From Bacillus sp. CH140a_4T (GTDB lineage Bacteria > Bacillota > Bacilli > Bacillales > Bacillaceae_G): a stretch of 64,000 nt of DNA. The stretch's first letter is position 1, and each line of letters begins with the position of its first letter. Where the stretch lies: the NCBI RefSeq assembly GCF_008923725.1, contig NZ_WBPF01000013.1, positions 558,001 to 622,000 on the forward strand, read 5' to 3'. The notes under the pieces were generated by a model. That model saw only the letters and a list, made by a program, of their open reading frames with translations, did no database searches and was not told the origin of the DNA. The position numbers and the translations under genes are program-made. This document shows, piece after piece, positions 1-8,734 of the stretch.

Positions 1-588
1 ATGAAAGCCTCTGATGTTAACTTAGCGATTGAAGCATACGAAAAAGCTGCTCGTGCTTTTGATTACCCATTACATTTAGGTATTACAGAATCTGGAACAT
101 TATTTGCCGGAACTGTAAAAAGTGCCGCTGGTCTTGGAGCAATCTTAAATAAAGGCATCGGGAACACATTACGTATTTCATTAAGCGCTGACCCAGTTGA
201 AGAAGTAAAAGTTGCGCGTGAACTATTAAAGTCATTCGGCCTTGCATCTAATGCAGCAACACTTATTTCTTGTCCAACTTGCGGTCGTATTGAAATTGAT
301 TTAATTAGCATCGCTAACGAGGTAGAAGAATACATCTCTACACTAAAAGTACCAATTAAAGTTGCAGTACTTGGCTGCGCTGTAAACGGTCCTGGTGAAG
401 CTCGTGAAGCTGATATCGGTATTGCCGGTGCACGTGGAGAAGGATTATTATTCCGTAAAGGGCAAGTTGTTCGTAAAGTACCAGAAGAAATAATGGTAGA
501 AGAACTAAAAAAAGAAATCGATGTAATTGCTGCTGAAATGGCTGCTGAACGAGAAAAAGAAAAAGAAAAAGAAACACAAGAACAATAA
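1..588 (+). CDS. ispG: IspG (GcpE), 4-hydroxy-3-methylbut-2-enyl diphosphate synthase, C-terminal part
   Basis: IspG is the iron-sulfur enzyme that reductively converts methylerythritol cyclodiphosphate to HMBPP, the penultimate step of the MEP isoprenoid pathway. The 195 visible codons cover the C-terminal half of a family of about 370 residues, so the gene is cut by the window edge and the ATG at base 1 is probably internal. The cluster-binding signature is present: CPTCGR near residues 91-96 and a third Cys in [10 protein letters not shown] near 125. The tail is a low-complexity Lys/Glu run. The next pathway enzyme, IspH, lies at 7744-8694. A strong terminator follows at once. Confidence 0.96.
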   Translation: MKASDVNLAIEAYEKAARAFDYPLHLGITESGTLFAGTVKSAAGLGAILNKGIGNTLRISLSADPVEEVKVARELLKSFGLASNAATLISCPTCGRIEIDLISIANEVEEYISTLKVPIKVAVLGCAVNGPGEAREADIGIAGARGEGLLFRKGQVVRKVPEEIMVEELKKEIDVIAAEMAAEREKEKEKETQEQ

Positions 589-589
589 A

Positions 590-629
590 AAGAAGGTTGC
601 CACAATATTTGTGGGCAACCTTCTTTTTT
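590..629 (+). terminator. Rho-independent terminator of ispG
   Basis: A 12-bp stem (AAGAAGGTTGCC with GGCAACCTTCTT) closes a short loop and is followed by a T run. It starts right at the ispG stop codon. Confidence 0.85.
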
Positions 630-633
630 ACGT

Positions 634-668
634 AAAAAAAGCTCGTCAGTTATGTAACCGACGAGCTC
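634..668 (-). terminator. Rho-independent terminator of zur operon
   Basis: On the minus strand the stem AGCTCGTC / GACGAGCT is followed by seven T. It ends the znuC-znuB-zur transcript, back to back with the ispG terminator. Confidence 0.8.
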
Positions 669-1082
669 TTATTTTGCACATTTTGGACAACGGCCATATA
701 TTTCAAACTTATGACCAGTTACTTCATAACCGTTAAAATCTTTATTCATAAAATCCATTGGGCAGGAAGTAATCTCTTTCGTCCCCCCGCAATCTAAACA
801 AATAAAATGATGATGATGTTCCATAATAGAACATGTAAAACGAAAATGTTTTTCACCATTTAATTCCGTTTGTTCTAAAACACCGATTTCAGCAAACACC
901 GTTAAGTTACGATAAATCGTATCAAAGCTAAGGCCTGGATAATCATCCTTCATATGCTCTAAAACGTCTTTCGCCGTTAAATAACGATTGTGAGCTGCAA
1001 ATAACCTGAGCATTTCTTCCCTTTTCCCAGTATGTTTGTATCCTTTATCTTTCATTAGGCGTAAAGCTTCTGTTAGATTCAT
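669..1082 (-). CDS. zur: Zur, Fur-family zinc-responsive repressor
   Basis: This 137-residue Fur-family protein has an N-terminal winged helix (about residues 5-80, with DTIYRNL as recognition region) and a C-terminal dimerisation and metal domain with the [12 protein letters not shown] stretch and a second Cys pair in GRCPKC near the C-terminus, which fits a structural zinc site. I place the start at 1082 because GGGATAG precedes this ATG at good spacing. An upstream ATG at 1133 would overlap znuB. It is the third gene of a znuC-znuB-zur operon, 13 bp after znuB. B. subtilis has zur (yqfV) at the same place, and Listeria has a zurA-zurM-zurR cluster near ispG. The zinc identity is inferred from this context; PerR or Fur are less likely. 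Confidence 0.9.
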   Translation of the reverse strand: MNLTEALRLMKDKGYKHTGKREEMLRLFAAHNRYLTAKDVLEHMKDDYPGLSFDTIYRNLTVFAEIGVLEQTELNGEKHFRFTCSIMEHHHHFICLDCGGTKEITSCPMDFMNKDFNGYEVTGHKFEIYGRCPKCAK

Positions 1083-1095
1083 ATCTATCCCTACT

Positions 1096-1929
1096 TTATG
1101 CAGTTTTTTTCTTTTTCCATAAAATCGCACCAATTAAAATAAGAACTGCTATCATAACAATTGTACCACCTGGTGCTAGATCAAGTTGATATGAAGCAAA
1201 CATCCCACCAATTACTGCAATTTCACCAAATAAAATGGAAAAGAAAATTGTTTGTTTAAATCCATTTGCAATACGAATACTTGCTGCAACTGGTAACGTC
1301 ATTAATGATGATACGAGAAGAACCCCTACTACACGCATTGATACTGCAATGACAAGAGCAACCAATATAATAAAAATAAAGTGAATCCACTTTGCACTCA
1401 AACCAGTTGATACAGCGTATTCCTCATCAAACGATAGTAAAAATAACTCTTTGTATAATAAAGTAATCGTTACAATAACAACAATTGCTACAATGCCGAT
1501 GATTATTAAATCCGTACTTGTTACAGCACTTACACTCCCAAATAAATAACTAAATAAATCTGTGTTAAATCCATTTGCAAGTGAAATAAAAATAACGCCA
1601 ATCCCCATTCCTGCTGAAAGAATAATCGGAATTGCTAATTCTTGATAATGTTTATATACAGTACGTAATTTTTCAATTAGTAACGCCCCACCAATAGAAA
1701 AAACCATTCCCATATATAATGGATTTAAAAATCCCCCTGTGAAAATTGTTTTTTCTAGTAGTAAACTTGCAGCAATACCCGATAATGTCACGTGGCTTAA
1801 TGCATCCGCAATAAGCGACATTCGGCGAATGACAACAAATACACCGATAAGCGGCGCAACAAGTCCTATTAAAATCCCTGCATATAAAGAGTTACGTAAA
1901 AAGTCATATTGTAAAAAATCTTGTATCAT
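1096..1929 (-). CDS. znuB: Zinc ABC transporter, membrane permease (ZnuB/AdcB type)
   Basis: A 277-residue ABC-3 family permease with seven to eight predicted membrane helices, starting at about residue 15 and ending in a Lys-rich tail. It should form the channel of a high-affinity zinc importer with the ATPase encoded just upstream. Its start codon overlaps the znuC stop codon by one base (TAATG), which implies translational coupling, and it is followed by zur. The substrate-binding lipoprotein (ZnuA) is not in the window. A manganese transporter of the same family is the alternative, but co-transcription with a Zur-like regulator favours zinc. Confidence 0.88.
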   Translation of the reverse strand: MIQDFLQYDFLRNSLYAGILIGLVAPLIGVFVVIRRMSLIADALSHVTLSGIAASLLLEKTIFTGGFLNPLYMGMVFSIGGALLIEKLRTVYKHYQELAIPIILSAGMGIGVIFISLANGFNTDLFSYLFGSVSAVTSTDLIIIGIVAIVVIVTITLLYKELFLLSFDEEYAVSTGLSAKWIHFIFIILVALVIAVSMRVVGVLLVSSLMTLPVAASIRIANGFKQTIFFSILFGEIAVIGGMFASYQLDLAPGGTIVMIAVLILIGAILWKKKKTA

Positions 1930-2699
1930 TATATCCTCCCGTGATGCTCATGCTCGTGTTCTAAACGATGAACATGATGTCCATATAAGACGGACATTTC
2001 TGCATCTTCTAACTCTCGGAACTTCTCTACATTTCCATGGAAATGTAGATGTTGGTTTAAGCATGCAACATGTGTTACCTTCTCAGTAACAGCTCCCATA
2101 TCATGCGTAACGAGAATTAATGTGATTCCTAACCTTTTGTTTAAATCCTCTAATATCTCATAAAAACTTTCTACATTCTTCACATCGATTCCAACAGTAG
2201 GCTCGTCCAAAATAAGTAATTCAGGATCACTAACGAGCGCACGAGCAATAAATACACGCTGTTGTTGTCCACCAGAAAGTTCTCCAATATTGCGCCCTCG
2301 GAACTCACTCATCCCTACATCAGCAATTGCTTTTTCTACCTTTTCCTTATCGCTTTTCGTGAAAAAGCGAAACAGCCCTTTTTTCGAAACGAGTCCCATT
2401 GACACAACTTCAAAAACAGTTGCCGGAAAACCAGAATTAAAGCTATTTGCCTTTTGCGACACATAACCAACTTTGTTCCATTCTTTAAACTTCTTACTAT
2501 CAACACCAAACAAACGAATACTTCCCTGTTTTGGCTTTAAAACACCTAATAAACATTTTAGCAAAGTTGATTTCCCAGAACCATTTGGGCCAACTAAACC
2601 TAAAAAAGCTCCCTTCGGAACTTGCAAATTAATATCTTCTAACACATTTCGATCTTCATATCGAAATGACAATCCTTCTATTTCCAATATATTATTCAT
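1929..2699 (-). CDS. znuC: Zinc ABC transporter, ATP-binding protein (ZnuC/AdcC type)
   Basis: This 256-residue ABC ATPase has Walker A GPNGSGKST near residue 37, the LSGGQQQR signature near 142, and Walker B LLILDEPTVG near 161. The last 50 residues are rich in His (HLHFHGN, GHHVHR, HEHEHHG), a common feature of zinc-transporter ATPases that may bind metal. It is the first gene of the znuC-znuB-zur operon. A sigma-A type promoter and a Zur-like palindrome lie directly upstream. The RBS is AGGTGAG. Confidence 0.9.
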   Translation of the reverse strand: MNNILEIEGLSFRYEDRNVLEDINLQVPKGAFLGLVGPNGSGKSTLLKCLLGVLKPKQGSIRLFGVDSKKFKEWNKVGYVSQKANSFNSGFPATVFEVVSMGLVSKKGLFRFFTKSDKEKVEKAIADVGMSEFRGRNIGELSGGQQQRVFIARALVSDPELLILDEPTVGIDVKNVESFYEILEDLNKRLGITLILVTHDMGAVTEKVTHVACLNQHLHFHGNVEKFRELEDAEMSVLYGHHVHRLEHEHEHHGRI

Positions 2700-2715
2700 A
2701 GCATCTCACCTATTT

Positions 2716-2738
2716 TAATTCAGAATGATTCCGATTTA
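2716..2738 (-). promoter_or_regulatory. Candidate Zur operator upstream of znuC
   Basis: A 23-base imperfect palindrome with 9 of 11 arm positions paired (minus strand TAAATCGGAAT, one base, ATTCTGAATTA). It closely resembles the known Bacillus Zur box TAAATCGTAAT-N-ATTACGATTTA. It sits between the predicted start of transcription and the znuC RBS, a position suited to zinc-dependent repression and autoregulation of zur. Confidence 0.75.
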
Positions 2739-2749
2739 TATCTACTTGA

Positions 2750-2778
2750 ATTATAGTATAGCTTATTATAGTTGTAAA
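2750..2778 (-). promoter_or_regulatory. Sigma-A promoter of the znuC-znuB-zur operon
   Basis: On the minus strand TTTACA (2778-2773) and TATAAT (2755-2750) are separated by exactly 17 bases. Transcription would start near 2743, just upstream of the Zur-like palindrome. Confidence 0.7.
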
Positions 2779-2827
2779 CCAATCTGCATAAAATATATCA
2801 ATTTTTTCAAGAAACCTTACTATTATA

Positions 2828-2858
2828 ACAAAAAGCAGAGAAAAATTCTCTGCTTTCG
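2828..2858 (-). terminator. Terminator downstream of yqfU
   Basis: Stem AAAGCAGAGAA / TTCTCTGCTTT with a minus-strand T run, about 90 bp beyond the yqfU stop. Confidence 0.75.
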
Positions 2859-2870
2859 AAAAATATTCCT

Positions 2871-2936
2871 ATAAAGTAAAACCTTAATTAAATGAGTCCA
2901 TCCCCTATCGATTATTCACCCTCAAATAGCGGGATA
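2871..2936. repeat. Degenerate, shortened bcr1-like repeat
   Basis: Read on the minus strand it begins TATCCCGCTATTTG and ends GATTAAAG-like sequence followed by ACTTTAT, matching the two ends of the fuller copies at 5260-5415 and 26233-26359, but the centre is mostly missing. It lies between yqfU and its terminator. Confidence 0.5.
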
Positions 2937-2942
2937 CATGTT

Positions 2943-3821
2943 TTAGTGAATAGCCGATTTAAACTTACCACCATTTGTCTCTTGTGTATTCATAATCGTA
3001 ACAAACGCATTCGCATCAATTTCATACACAATTGATTTTAACTTTGTCACTTCCAGACGCGTTACAACTGCATAAATCACTTCTTTTTCTTTATCCGTGT
3101 AACCGCCTTTCGCTACAAGCTTTGTAGTTCCACGACCAAGACGATGCAAAATCGCATTTGATACTTCCTCATATTGATCTGATACAATTAAAACCGCTTT
3201 CGTTTCATCTAAACCTTGAATGACTGTATCAATGGTTTTGAATGCGATATAGTACGTCATAACAGAATACATAGCTTGTTCAACACCAAATACAAATGCT
3301 GCCCATGCAAAAATGAATAAGTTCACAAACATTACAAATTCGCCAACAGAGAAAGGTAATTTCTTCGTTAATAAAATACCCATAATTTCTGTTCCGTCCA
3401 TTGATCCACCATGGCGAATAACGAGCCCTACACCAATACCTAAAATAAGACCACCAAACACTGTTGCTAAAATTGGCTCTGTTGTAAATGGCGGAACAGC
3501 ATGTAACGTTGATTCAATAAACGCTAAAGCTACAATACCGAACGCGGAAGATAGCATGAATGTTTTTCCGATTTGCTTATAACCCGAATACATAAATGGG
3601 ATATTGAGAATAACGACTAAAGTAGAGAAACTTAACCACCAAATATTAGGAGTAAGATAATCTAATATAAGAGAAATACCAATAATTCCACCATCAATAA
3701 TTTTATTTGGCATTAAGAATAGTTCAATCGCTACCGCTGCGCATGCTGCCCCAAATATAATCATAACTAAACGATAAATAAGATGGATAACACTTTCTTT
3801 TCGATGTTGCTTCTGCTCCAT
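2943..3821 (-). CDS. yqfU: YitT-family membrane protein YqfU
   Basis: A 292-residue protein of the YitT/DUF161 family: five to six predicted transmembrane helices in residues 12-190, then a soluble C-terminal DUF2179 domain (about 200-285) of the kind that often binds small ligands. Its cellular function is not established. B. subtilis has several paralogues (YitT, YqfU, YpjC, YvjA), and the position between zur and yqfT identifies this as the YqfU orthologue. It is transcribed alone, divergently from yqfT. Confidence 0.85.
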   Translation of the reverse strand: MEQKQHRKESVIHLIYRLVMIIFGAACAAVAIELFLMPNKIIDGGIIGISLILDYLTPNIWWLSFSTLVVILNIPFMYSGYKQIGKTFMLSSAFGIVALAFIESTLHAVPPFTTEPILATVFGGLILGIGVGLVIRHGGSMDGTEIMGILLTKKLPFSVGEFVMFVNLFIFAWAAFVFGVEQAMYSVMTYYIAFKTIDTVIQGLDETKAVLIVSDQYEEVSNAILHRLGRGTTKLVAKGGYTDKEKEVIYAVVTRLEVTKLKSIVYEIDANAFVTIMNTQETNGGKFKSAIH

Positions 3822-3969
3822 AAGTCCTCCTTATACTCTTTTTCTATAGTTTTGTCCTTATATTATAACATACGCTTCTTTTTCTCATGAAAAAGAAACT
3901 CTATACGAATATGTACAAGCTACGTACTCATATATTTCGATAGAAGAACGCGTGAAGGAGGATAACTCG

Positions 3970-4224
3970 ATGAATCTCATTAAACAACTTGTAAATAAAA
4001 AATTAAATCATATTTCTACAAAAGAGTTATTGAAATATAGTAAAGAGTATGAGGTTTCTATTACAACTGCACAAGCTGATCAAATTGTTTTACTTATGAA
4101 AGGAAAGAATATTAATATTTACGATAATGACGAACGGCTAGAGCTCTTAAAACAAATAGCAAAAGTAACCTCCCCTGCTACTGCCCAACAAGTAAATACT
4201 TTATTTCAGCAATTACTAAAATAA
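3970..4224 (+). CDS. yqfT: YqfT-like small protein (DUF2624)
   Basis: An 84-residue, mostly helical and charged protein without membrane segments. Position between yqfU and nfo and length match B. subtilis YqfT, whose function is unknown. I choose the ATG at 3970 because AAGGAGG precedes it by eight bases; the GTG at 3952 would lie upstream of that RBS. It converges with nfo and shares a terminator with it. Confidence 0.8.
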   Translation: MNLIKQLVNKKLNHISTKELLKYSKEYEVSITTAQADQIVLLMKGKNINIYDNDERLELLKQIAKVTSPATAQQVNTLFQQLLK

Positions 4225-4250
4225 GGAGGGGGAAAATCCCCCTCCTTATT
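4221..4250. terminator. Bidirectional terminator between yqfT and nfo
   Basis: A 12-bp GC-rich stem (ATAAGGAGGGGG / CCCCCTCCTTAT) with a five-base loop fills the whole gap between the two convergent stop codons. Confidence 0.85.
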
Positions 4251-4252
4251 GC

Positions 4253-5149
4253 TTATTGCGCTTTAATTTTCTCAAGAATTCCTTCATCAAAAGTACCATT
4301 TTTCAGCATTTCGATTTCTAATTTATATGGCGGCTTCTTATCTTTTTTATCTTCACCTACATATGGCGTTTCAAGAATTTTTGGTACGTGCATTAACTGT
4401 GGATGATGTACAATATGATGCAACGCTTTATAACCGATATGACCGAAACCGATATTTTCATGACGGTCCTTTCCTGCGCCGCGTACATTTTTACTATCAT
4501 TAATATGAAGTACTTGTAAACGATCAATACCAACAATCTTATCAAATTCGTTTAATACACCGTCAAAGTCATTTACAATATCATATCCTGCATCGTGCGT
4601 ATGGCACGTATCAAAGCATACGGATAGTTTTTCATTATATGTTACACCGTCAATAATCTTTGCAATTTCTTCAAAGCTACGACCGCATTCTGTCCCTTTA
4701 CCTGCCATCGTTTCTAACGCGATGTTAACCGTCTGATCTGGCGTTAATACTTCATTAAGCCCTTTAATAATTTGTTGAATACCAGCATCCGCTCCTGCCC
4801 CAACGTGCGCACCTGGGTGAAGAACGATTTGTTTCGCCACACCTAATGCCGATGTTCTTTCGATTTCCATGCGAAGGAAGTCTACACCTAATTGGAATGT
4901 TTCTGGCTTCGTTGTATTCCCGACATTAATAATATATGGCGCATGTACGATAATTTCCTCAATACCGTTTAGTTCCATATGTTTTCTTCCTGCCTCTATA
5001 TTCAATTCTTCAATTGGTTTTCTTCTTGTATTTTGCGGTGCACCTGTATAAATCATAAACGTTGTTGCACCGTATGAAACAGCCTCTTCACTTGCTGCTA
5101 ATAACATTTTCTTACCACTCATGGAAACATGAGATCCAATCTTTAACAT
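4253..5149 (-). CDS. nfo: Endonuclease IV (Nfo), AP endonuclease
   Basis: A 298-residue TIM-barrel AP endonuclease of the Nfo family, acting in base excision repair by cutting 5' of abasic sites with a trinuclear zinc centre. Metal-ligand motifs are visible: HAPY near residue 69, LHPG near 110, [11 protein letters not shown] near 145, [13 protein letters not shown] near 179, HINDSK near 216 and the C-terminal ILETP. Length is typical. It is monocistronic; a bcr1-like repeat lies upstream. B. subtilis yqfS, at the same position, is expressed in sporulating cells under SigG. I did not identify such a promoter here. Confidence 0.95.
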   Translation of the reverse strand: MLKIGSHVSMSGKKMLLAASEEAVSYGATTFMIYTGAPQNTRRKPIEELNIEAGRKHMELNGIEEIIVHAPYIINVGNTTKPETFQLGVDFLRMEIERTSALGVAKQIVLHPGAHVGAGADAGIQQIIKGLNEVLTPDQTVNIALETMAGKGTECGRSFEEIAKIIDGVTYNEKLSVCFDTCHTHDAGYDIVNDFDGVLNEFDKIVGIDRLQVLHINDSKNVRGAGKDRHENIGFGHIGYKALHHIVHHPQLMHVPKILETPYVGEDKKDKKPPYKLEIEMLKNGTFDEGILEKIKAQ

Positions 5150-5259
5150 ACAATCACCTCTTCAATATACAATAGATATAATGATAGCATAATTTGTAGA
5201 AATATGTAGCGAATTGTTTTTTTCCATTCTCCACTGATTATTATCCCGCAAATAGCCGG

Positions 5260-5415
5260 ATAAAGTGAAACTTTAATCAGTGGGGGTTTTCTTCATCCCC
5301 CACTGATTATTAGTTGAACCAATCGGACTTTTATGGGCAGTTGATCCCCACCTAACTTCTTTGCTTTCGCTGAATTTTGAGGTGGGGGTCTTACTGCCCA
5401 TTAAAGCGGGATAAA
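5260..5415. repeat. bcr1-like repeat, full-length copy
   Basis: A 156-bp element flanked on both sides by ATAAA (TTTAT on the minus strand), consistent with a 5-bp target duplication. It is rich in inverted repeats: CCCCCACTGATTA versus TAATCAGTGGGGG, and GGGCAGT versus ACTGCCC. It shares a long middle segment with the copy at 26233-26359 (including TCAGCGAAAGCAAAG). Length, TTTAT flanks and predicted folding match the bcr1 element described in the B. cereus group. The left end lies upstream of nfo, the right end touches the T tract of the cshB terminator. Confidence 0.75.
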
Positions 5416-5446
5416 AAAAGATAAGGGGCTCCCCTTATCTTTTTTT
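5413..5446 (-). terminator. Terminator of cshB
   Basis: Stem AAAGATAAGGGG / CCCCTTATCTTT with T runs on both sides. The cshB stop codon lies inside the stem. Confidence 0.85.
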
Positions 5447-6745
5447 ATTGCTGTATTTTTTCTTTACTTTGTCACGTTCTGTTGCAAGTTTACGTTTATA
5501 GTTTGGTTTTACTTTTTTCGGCTTTTTAATAACTTTTGTTGCCATAACGTCAAGTTCATCATTTGGTTTCTTACGGCTCTTACGACGACGACGTTCACCT
5601 AAATCTGCCCACTCATCTCCGCGTAACTCTACATGCTTGAACTCAATATGACGTTGTTTTTCTAAACTATCTAACGCTTCTTCGTTTGCTGGGTCATAAA
5701 TCGTCACTGCAATACCTGAATGCCCTGCACGTGCTGTTCTTCCAACGCGGTGAACGAAGAAATCTAGGTCTGATGGAAGTTCGTAGTTAATAACATGACT
5801 AATTCCTTCTATATCAATACCACGTGCTGCTAAATCAGTTGCAACAATATATTGGAATTCAAGATCACGAATTTGTTTCATCATTTTTTTACGATCACGC
5901 GGTGATAAATCTCCGTGAATTCGTCCAACTTTTAAGCCACGTTCCATTAATCCGTCAGCAACCTGATCCGCCATCTTCTTCGTATTCGTGAAAACAACTG
6001 CTAAATACGGTTTAAATTGTAGCAACATTTTGTTCACTAAATCGATTTTGTTACGATGTTTAGAAGGTACTAAATAATGCTCAATATTCCCAGCCGCAAC
6101 TTGTTTTGGATTGATATGAATATGCTCTGGATTCTCCATATATTTCTTCAGAAACGGTTTTAGTTTTTGAGGAATCGTTGCAGAGAAAACTAGCATTTGC
6201 AAGTTTTTAGGCATGCGTGATGCAATTTTGTCTACATCATGAATGAATCCCATATCAAGCATTAAGTCTGCTTCATCGACAATAATCGTATTTGCTTTAT
6301 GAACAAATAGGGCTTGCGCTTCTACTAAATCTTTAATACGTCCTGGTGTTCCAACTACAATATGAGGTTGTTTTTTCAACTTTTCAATTGATCGTTGTTT
6401 ATCAGTTCCACCAATTAAACAACGTGCTGTAATCATTTGATCTTCCGCACAAAACTTTGTTAATTTCACGATTTCTTCGTAAATTTGTTGTGCTAACTCA
6501 CGAGTAGGTGCTGTAATAACAAGTTGTACTTCTTCACGACCCGGATTAATTCTGTTCAATGTAGGAAGTAAGTATGCATGTGTTTTCCCAGAACCTGTTT
6601 GGGATTGTCCAATTACACTTACGCCTTTTTTCACGACCGGGAAAATTTTCTTTTGAATTCCTGTCGGCTCTGTAAAGCGTAGTTCACGAACTGCATCTAT
6701 TAAAAATGGTTTAAAATCATACTGTGTAAAAGTTTGTTGTGTCAT
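5435..6745 (-). CDS. cshB: DEAD-box RNA helicase CshB
   Basis: A 436-residue DEAD-box helicase: Q motif near residue 22, Walker A SQTGSGKT near 49, PTRELA near 82, DEAD near 158, SAT near 190, and the C-terminal helicase domain with HRVGRTARAG near 335. The last 60 residues are strongly basic and likely bind RNA. By synteny (yqfR) this is CshB, which in B. subtilis helps in cold adaptation and RNA turnover. It is transcribed alone, divergent from vrrA/yqfQ. Confidence 0.93.
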   Translation of the reverse strand: MTQQTFTQYDFKPFLIDAVRELRFTEPTGIQKKIFPVVKKGVSVIGQSQTGSGKTHAYLLPTLNRINPGREEVQLVITAPTRELAQQIYEEIVKLTKFCAEDQMITARCLIGGTDKQRSIEKLKKQPHIVVGTPGRIKDLVEAQALFVHKANTIIVDEADLMLDMGFIHDVDKIASRMPKNLQMLVFSATIPQKLKPFLKKYMENPEHIHINPKQVAAGNIEHYLVPSKHRNKIDLVNKMLLQFKPYLAVVFTNTKKMADQVADGLMERGLKVGRIHGDLSPRDRKKMMKQIRDLEFQYIVATDLAARGIDIEGISHVINYELPSDLDFFVHRVGRTARAGHSGIAVTIYDPANEEALDSLEKQRHIEFKHVELRGDEWADLGERRRRKSRKKPNDELDVMATKVIKKPKKVKPNYKRKLATERDKVKKKYSNKKR

Positions 6746-6925
6746 AAGTTACACCTTCTTTCTAAATTTCTACTGCGCGCACAAATCAGTCAAGTCTACA
6801 TTATATCGAAATCTACAAGTAAAATCCATCTTTAGTTTAGGTTTTTATTTCAAAAACTAACCTTCTTCCCTCTTATTGCATATTGTATGTGTATATACCT
6901 AACTGAAGAAAGGAGGATTTCTCAC

Positions 6926-7654
6926 ATGTTTCCAAAACCCCATATAAGGCAAATGTATCCGAATCAAGGACAGCAACCTTATACACCATATCCAATTCCA
7001 CAACTACCACCGGTGGCACAAAAAAAGAAAGGCTTCCTTGCTAAGCTCTTTAAAAAACACGATCCAACCGAGCCTTTCATGCAAATGGTTCCGCCTTATC
7101 GACAAATGGAAGGGCCGCCACCAATGATGCACCAGCAACCGCCGCCCCAATATCAACAGCACTACCAACAACAATACCCGCAGCAATACTCAGAGCAATA
7201 TCAACCATACATGCAGCAGCATCCAGAGCAAATGATTCCCCCTCAAATGTATGAATCAAATGAAACACGCGGCGGTGCAACAACTACAGCAACATCAAGT
7301 AGTGGCATCGGCAGTTTTTTTGCGAATTTAATTTCGAATCCAACTAATATGATAAACAATATTGAAAAAGTATCCCAAGTCGTTCAATCTGTAAGCCCTG
7401 TCGTCGAACAGTACGGTCCTATTATGCGTAACCTACCCAACATTGTTAAAATCCTCACCTCTGGAAAAAGTACGGACGAAGATCCAACTGAAAATCCAGC
7501 TGAAGACATAACAGAAAAGGTTGTGGTAGCAACTCCGCCTCCTCCACAAAAAAAAAGAAAAAGAAAAAAAATAGTGATTGAGCCAGTCATAGAAAAAGAA
7601 GTACGAGAGGAGCCTGTTCAAAAAATAGCAACAAAACCAAAACTATATGTGTAA
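6926..7654 (+). CDS. vrrA: VrrA/YqfQ-like protein with Tyr/Gln repeats
   Basis: A 242-residue protein with three parts: a Pro/Gln/Tyr-rich N-terminal half with a tetrapeptide repeat of QYQQ type at residues 75-98, a central segment (about 125-175) with FFANLISNP and SVSPVVEQYGP that resembles the YqfQ family, and a basic/acidic tail containing KKRKRKK. It occupies the yqfQ position upstream of ispH. In B. anthracis the gene here is vrrA, whose 12-bp repeat varies in copy number between strains. The start at 6926 follows AAAGGAGG. Function is unknown; a surface or spore role is often guessed but nothing here proves it. No signal peptide is visible. Confidence 0.8.
   Translation: MFPKPHIRQMYPNQGQQPYTPYPIPQLPPVAQKKKGFLAKLFKKHDPTEPFMQMVPPYRQMEGPPPMMHQQPPPQYQQHYQQQYPQQYSEQYQPYMQQHPEQMIPPQMYESNETRGGATTTATSSSGIGSFFANLISNPTNMINNIEKVSQVVQSVSPVVEQYGPIMRNLPNIVKILTSGKSTDEDPTENPAEDITEKVVVATPPPPQKKRKRKKIVIEPVIEKEVREEPVQKIATKPKLYV
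7148..7219 (+). repeat. Degenerate 12-bp tandem repeat (vrrA VNTR region)
   Basis: Six in-frame 12-base units starting with CAATATCAACAG encode QYQQ, HYQQ, QYPQ, QYSE, QYQP and YMQQ. Only the first and fifth units are close to the CAATATCAACAA unit known from B. anthracis vrrA, so this allele is diverged and has few perfect copies. Confidence 0.8.
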
Positions 7655-7743
7655 CAATCCTTTGTTTTCTATCCACTCCTCCTTTATAATGTAAAAGACT
7701 ATGCACAAAAGTATCCCTTGTTTAGAAGGAGAGGATTACTCAT

Positions 7744-8694
7744 ATGAAAATTGTTAAAATTTCCCCTCGTGGTTATTGCTACGGTGTTGTGGACGCGATG
7801 GTTATTGCACGTAACGCCGCATTAGATACATCATTACCAAGACCTATTTATATTTTAGGTATGATTGTTCACAACAAACATGTAACAGATGCATTCGAAG
7901 AAGATGGCATCATTACATTAGACGGTCCAAGTCGATTAGAAATTTTAGATAAAATCGATTCTGGTACTGTTATTTTCACTGCACACGGTGTTTCTCCAGA
8001 AGTTAAACAACGTGCAAAAGAAAAAGGTTTAACGACAATCGATGCCACTTGTCCAGATGTTACAAAAACACACGACCTTATTGAAGCAAAGAAAGCTGAA
8101 GGTTACCATGTCATTTATATTGGCAAAAAAAATCATCCAGAACCAGAAGGCGCAGTTGGTATTGCACCTGATATCGTTCATCTTATTGAAAAAGCTGATG
8201 ATTTAAAAACATTAGAAATTCCAACAGATAAAATTTTAGTTACAAACCAAACGACGATGAGCCAATGGGATGTTCAGCATTTAATGGAGGACATTCAGAA
8301 GAAATTCCCAACAGCAGAATTCCATAAGGAAATTTGTTTAGCAACTCAAGTTCGCCAAGAAGCTGTTGCTAAGCAAGCTGATGTTGCAGACTTAACAATT
8401 GTCGTCGGTGATCCGAAAAGTAACAACTCAAACCGTTTAGCACAAGTATCACAAGAAATCGCTGGTACGAAAGCATATCGCGTTGCAGATGTAAGTGAAA
8501 TCAAATTAGAGTGGCTACAAGGTGTAGAAAACGTAGCTGTTACAGCAGGTGCTTCTACTCCAACGCCAATTACGAAAGAAGTTATCGCTTTCTTAGATCA
8601 ATATGACCCAATGAATCCCGCTACATGGGAAAGAATTCGAAAAGTACCGTTACAAAAAATATTACCTCGTGTAAAAGTGAAAAAAGAACAATAA
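7744..8694 (+). CDS. ispH: IspH (LytB), HMBPP reductase
   Basis: This 316-residue iron-sulfur enzyme makes IPP and DMAPP from HMBPP in the last step of the MEP pathway. The three cluster cysteines are visible at C12 (GYCYGV), C103 (ATCPDV) and C198 (EICLATQ), with the conserved HG/HP motifs near 81 and 131 and SNNSNRL near 225. Length is slightly over 310, as in other Bacillus. The RBS GAAGGAGAGG precedes the ATG. It follows vrrA by 89 bp on the same strand and ends at a terminator shared with yqfO. Confidence 0.97.
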   Translation: MKIVKISPRGYCYGVVDAMVIARNAALDTSLPRPIYILGMIVHNKHVTDAFEEDGIITLDGPSRLEILDKIDSGTVIFTAHGVSPEVKQRAKEKGLTTIDATCPDVTKTHDLIEAKKAEGYHVIYIGKKNHPEPEGAVGIAPDIVHLIEKADDLKTLEIPTDKILVTNQTTMSQWDVQHLMEDIQKKFPTAEFHKEICLATQVRQEAVAKQADVADLTIVVGDPKSNNSNRLAQVSQEIAGTKAYRVADVSEIKLEWLQGVENVAVTAGASTPTPITKEVIAFLDQYDPMNPATWERIRKVPLQKILPRVKVKKEQ

Positions 8695-8695
8695 T

Positions 8696-8732
8696 AAAAA
8701 CCGTTGCCTATGTGAGCAACGGTTTTTATTTG
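8696..8732. terminator. Bidirectional terminator between ispH and yqfO
   Basis: Stem AAAAACCGTTGC / GCAACGGTTTTT between the convergent ispH and yqfO genes. Confidence 0.85.
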
Positions 8733-8734
8733 TC

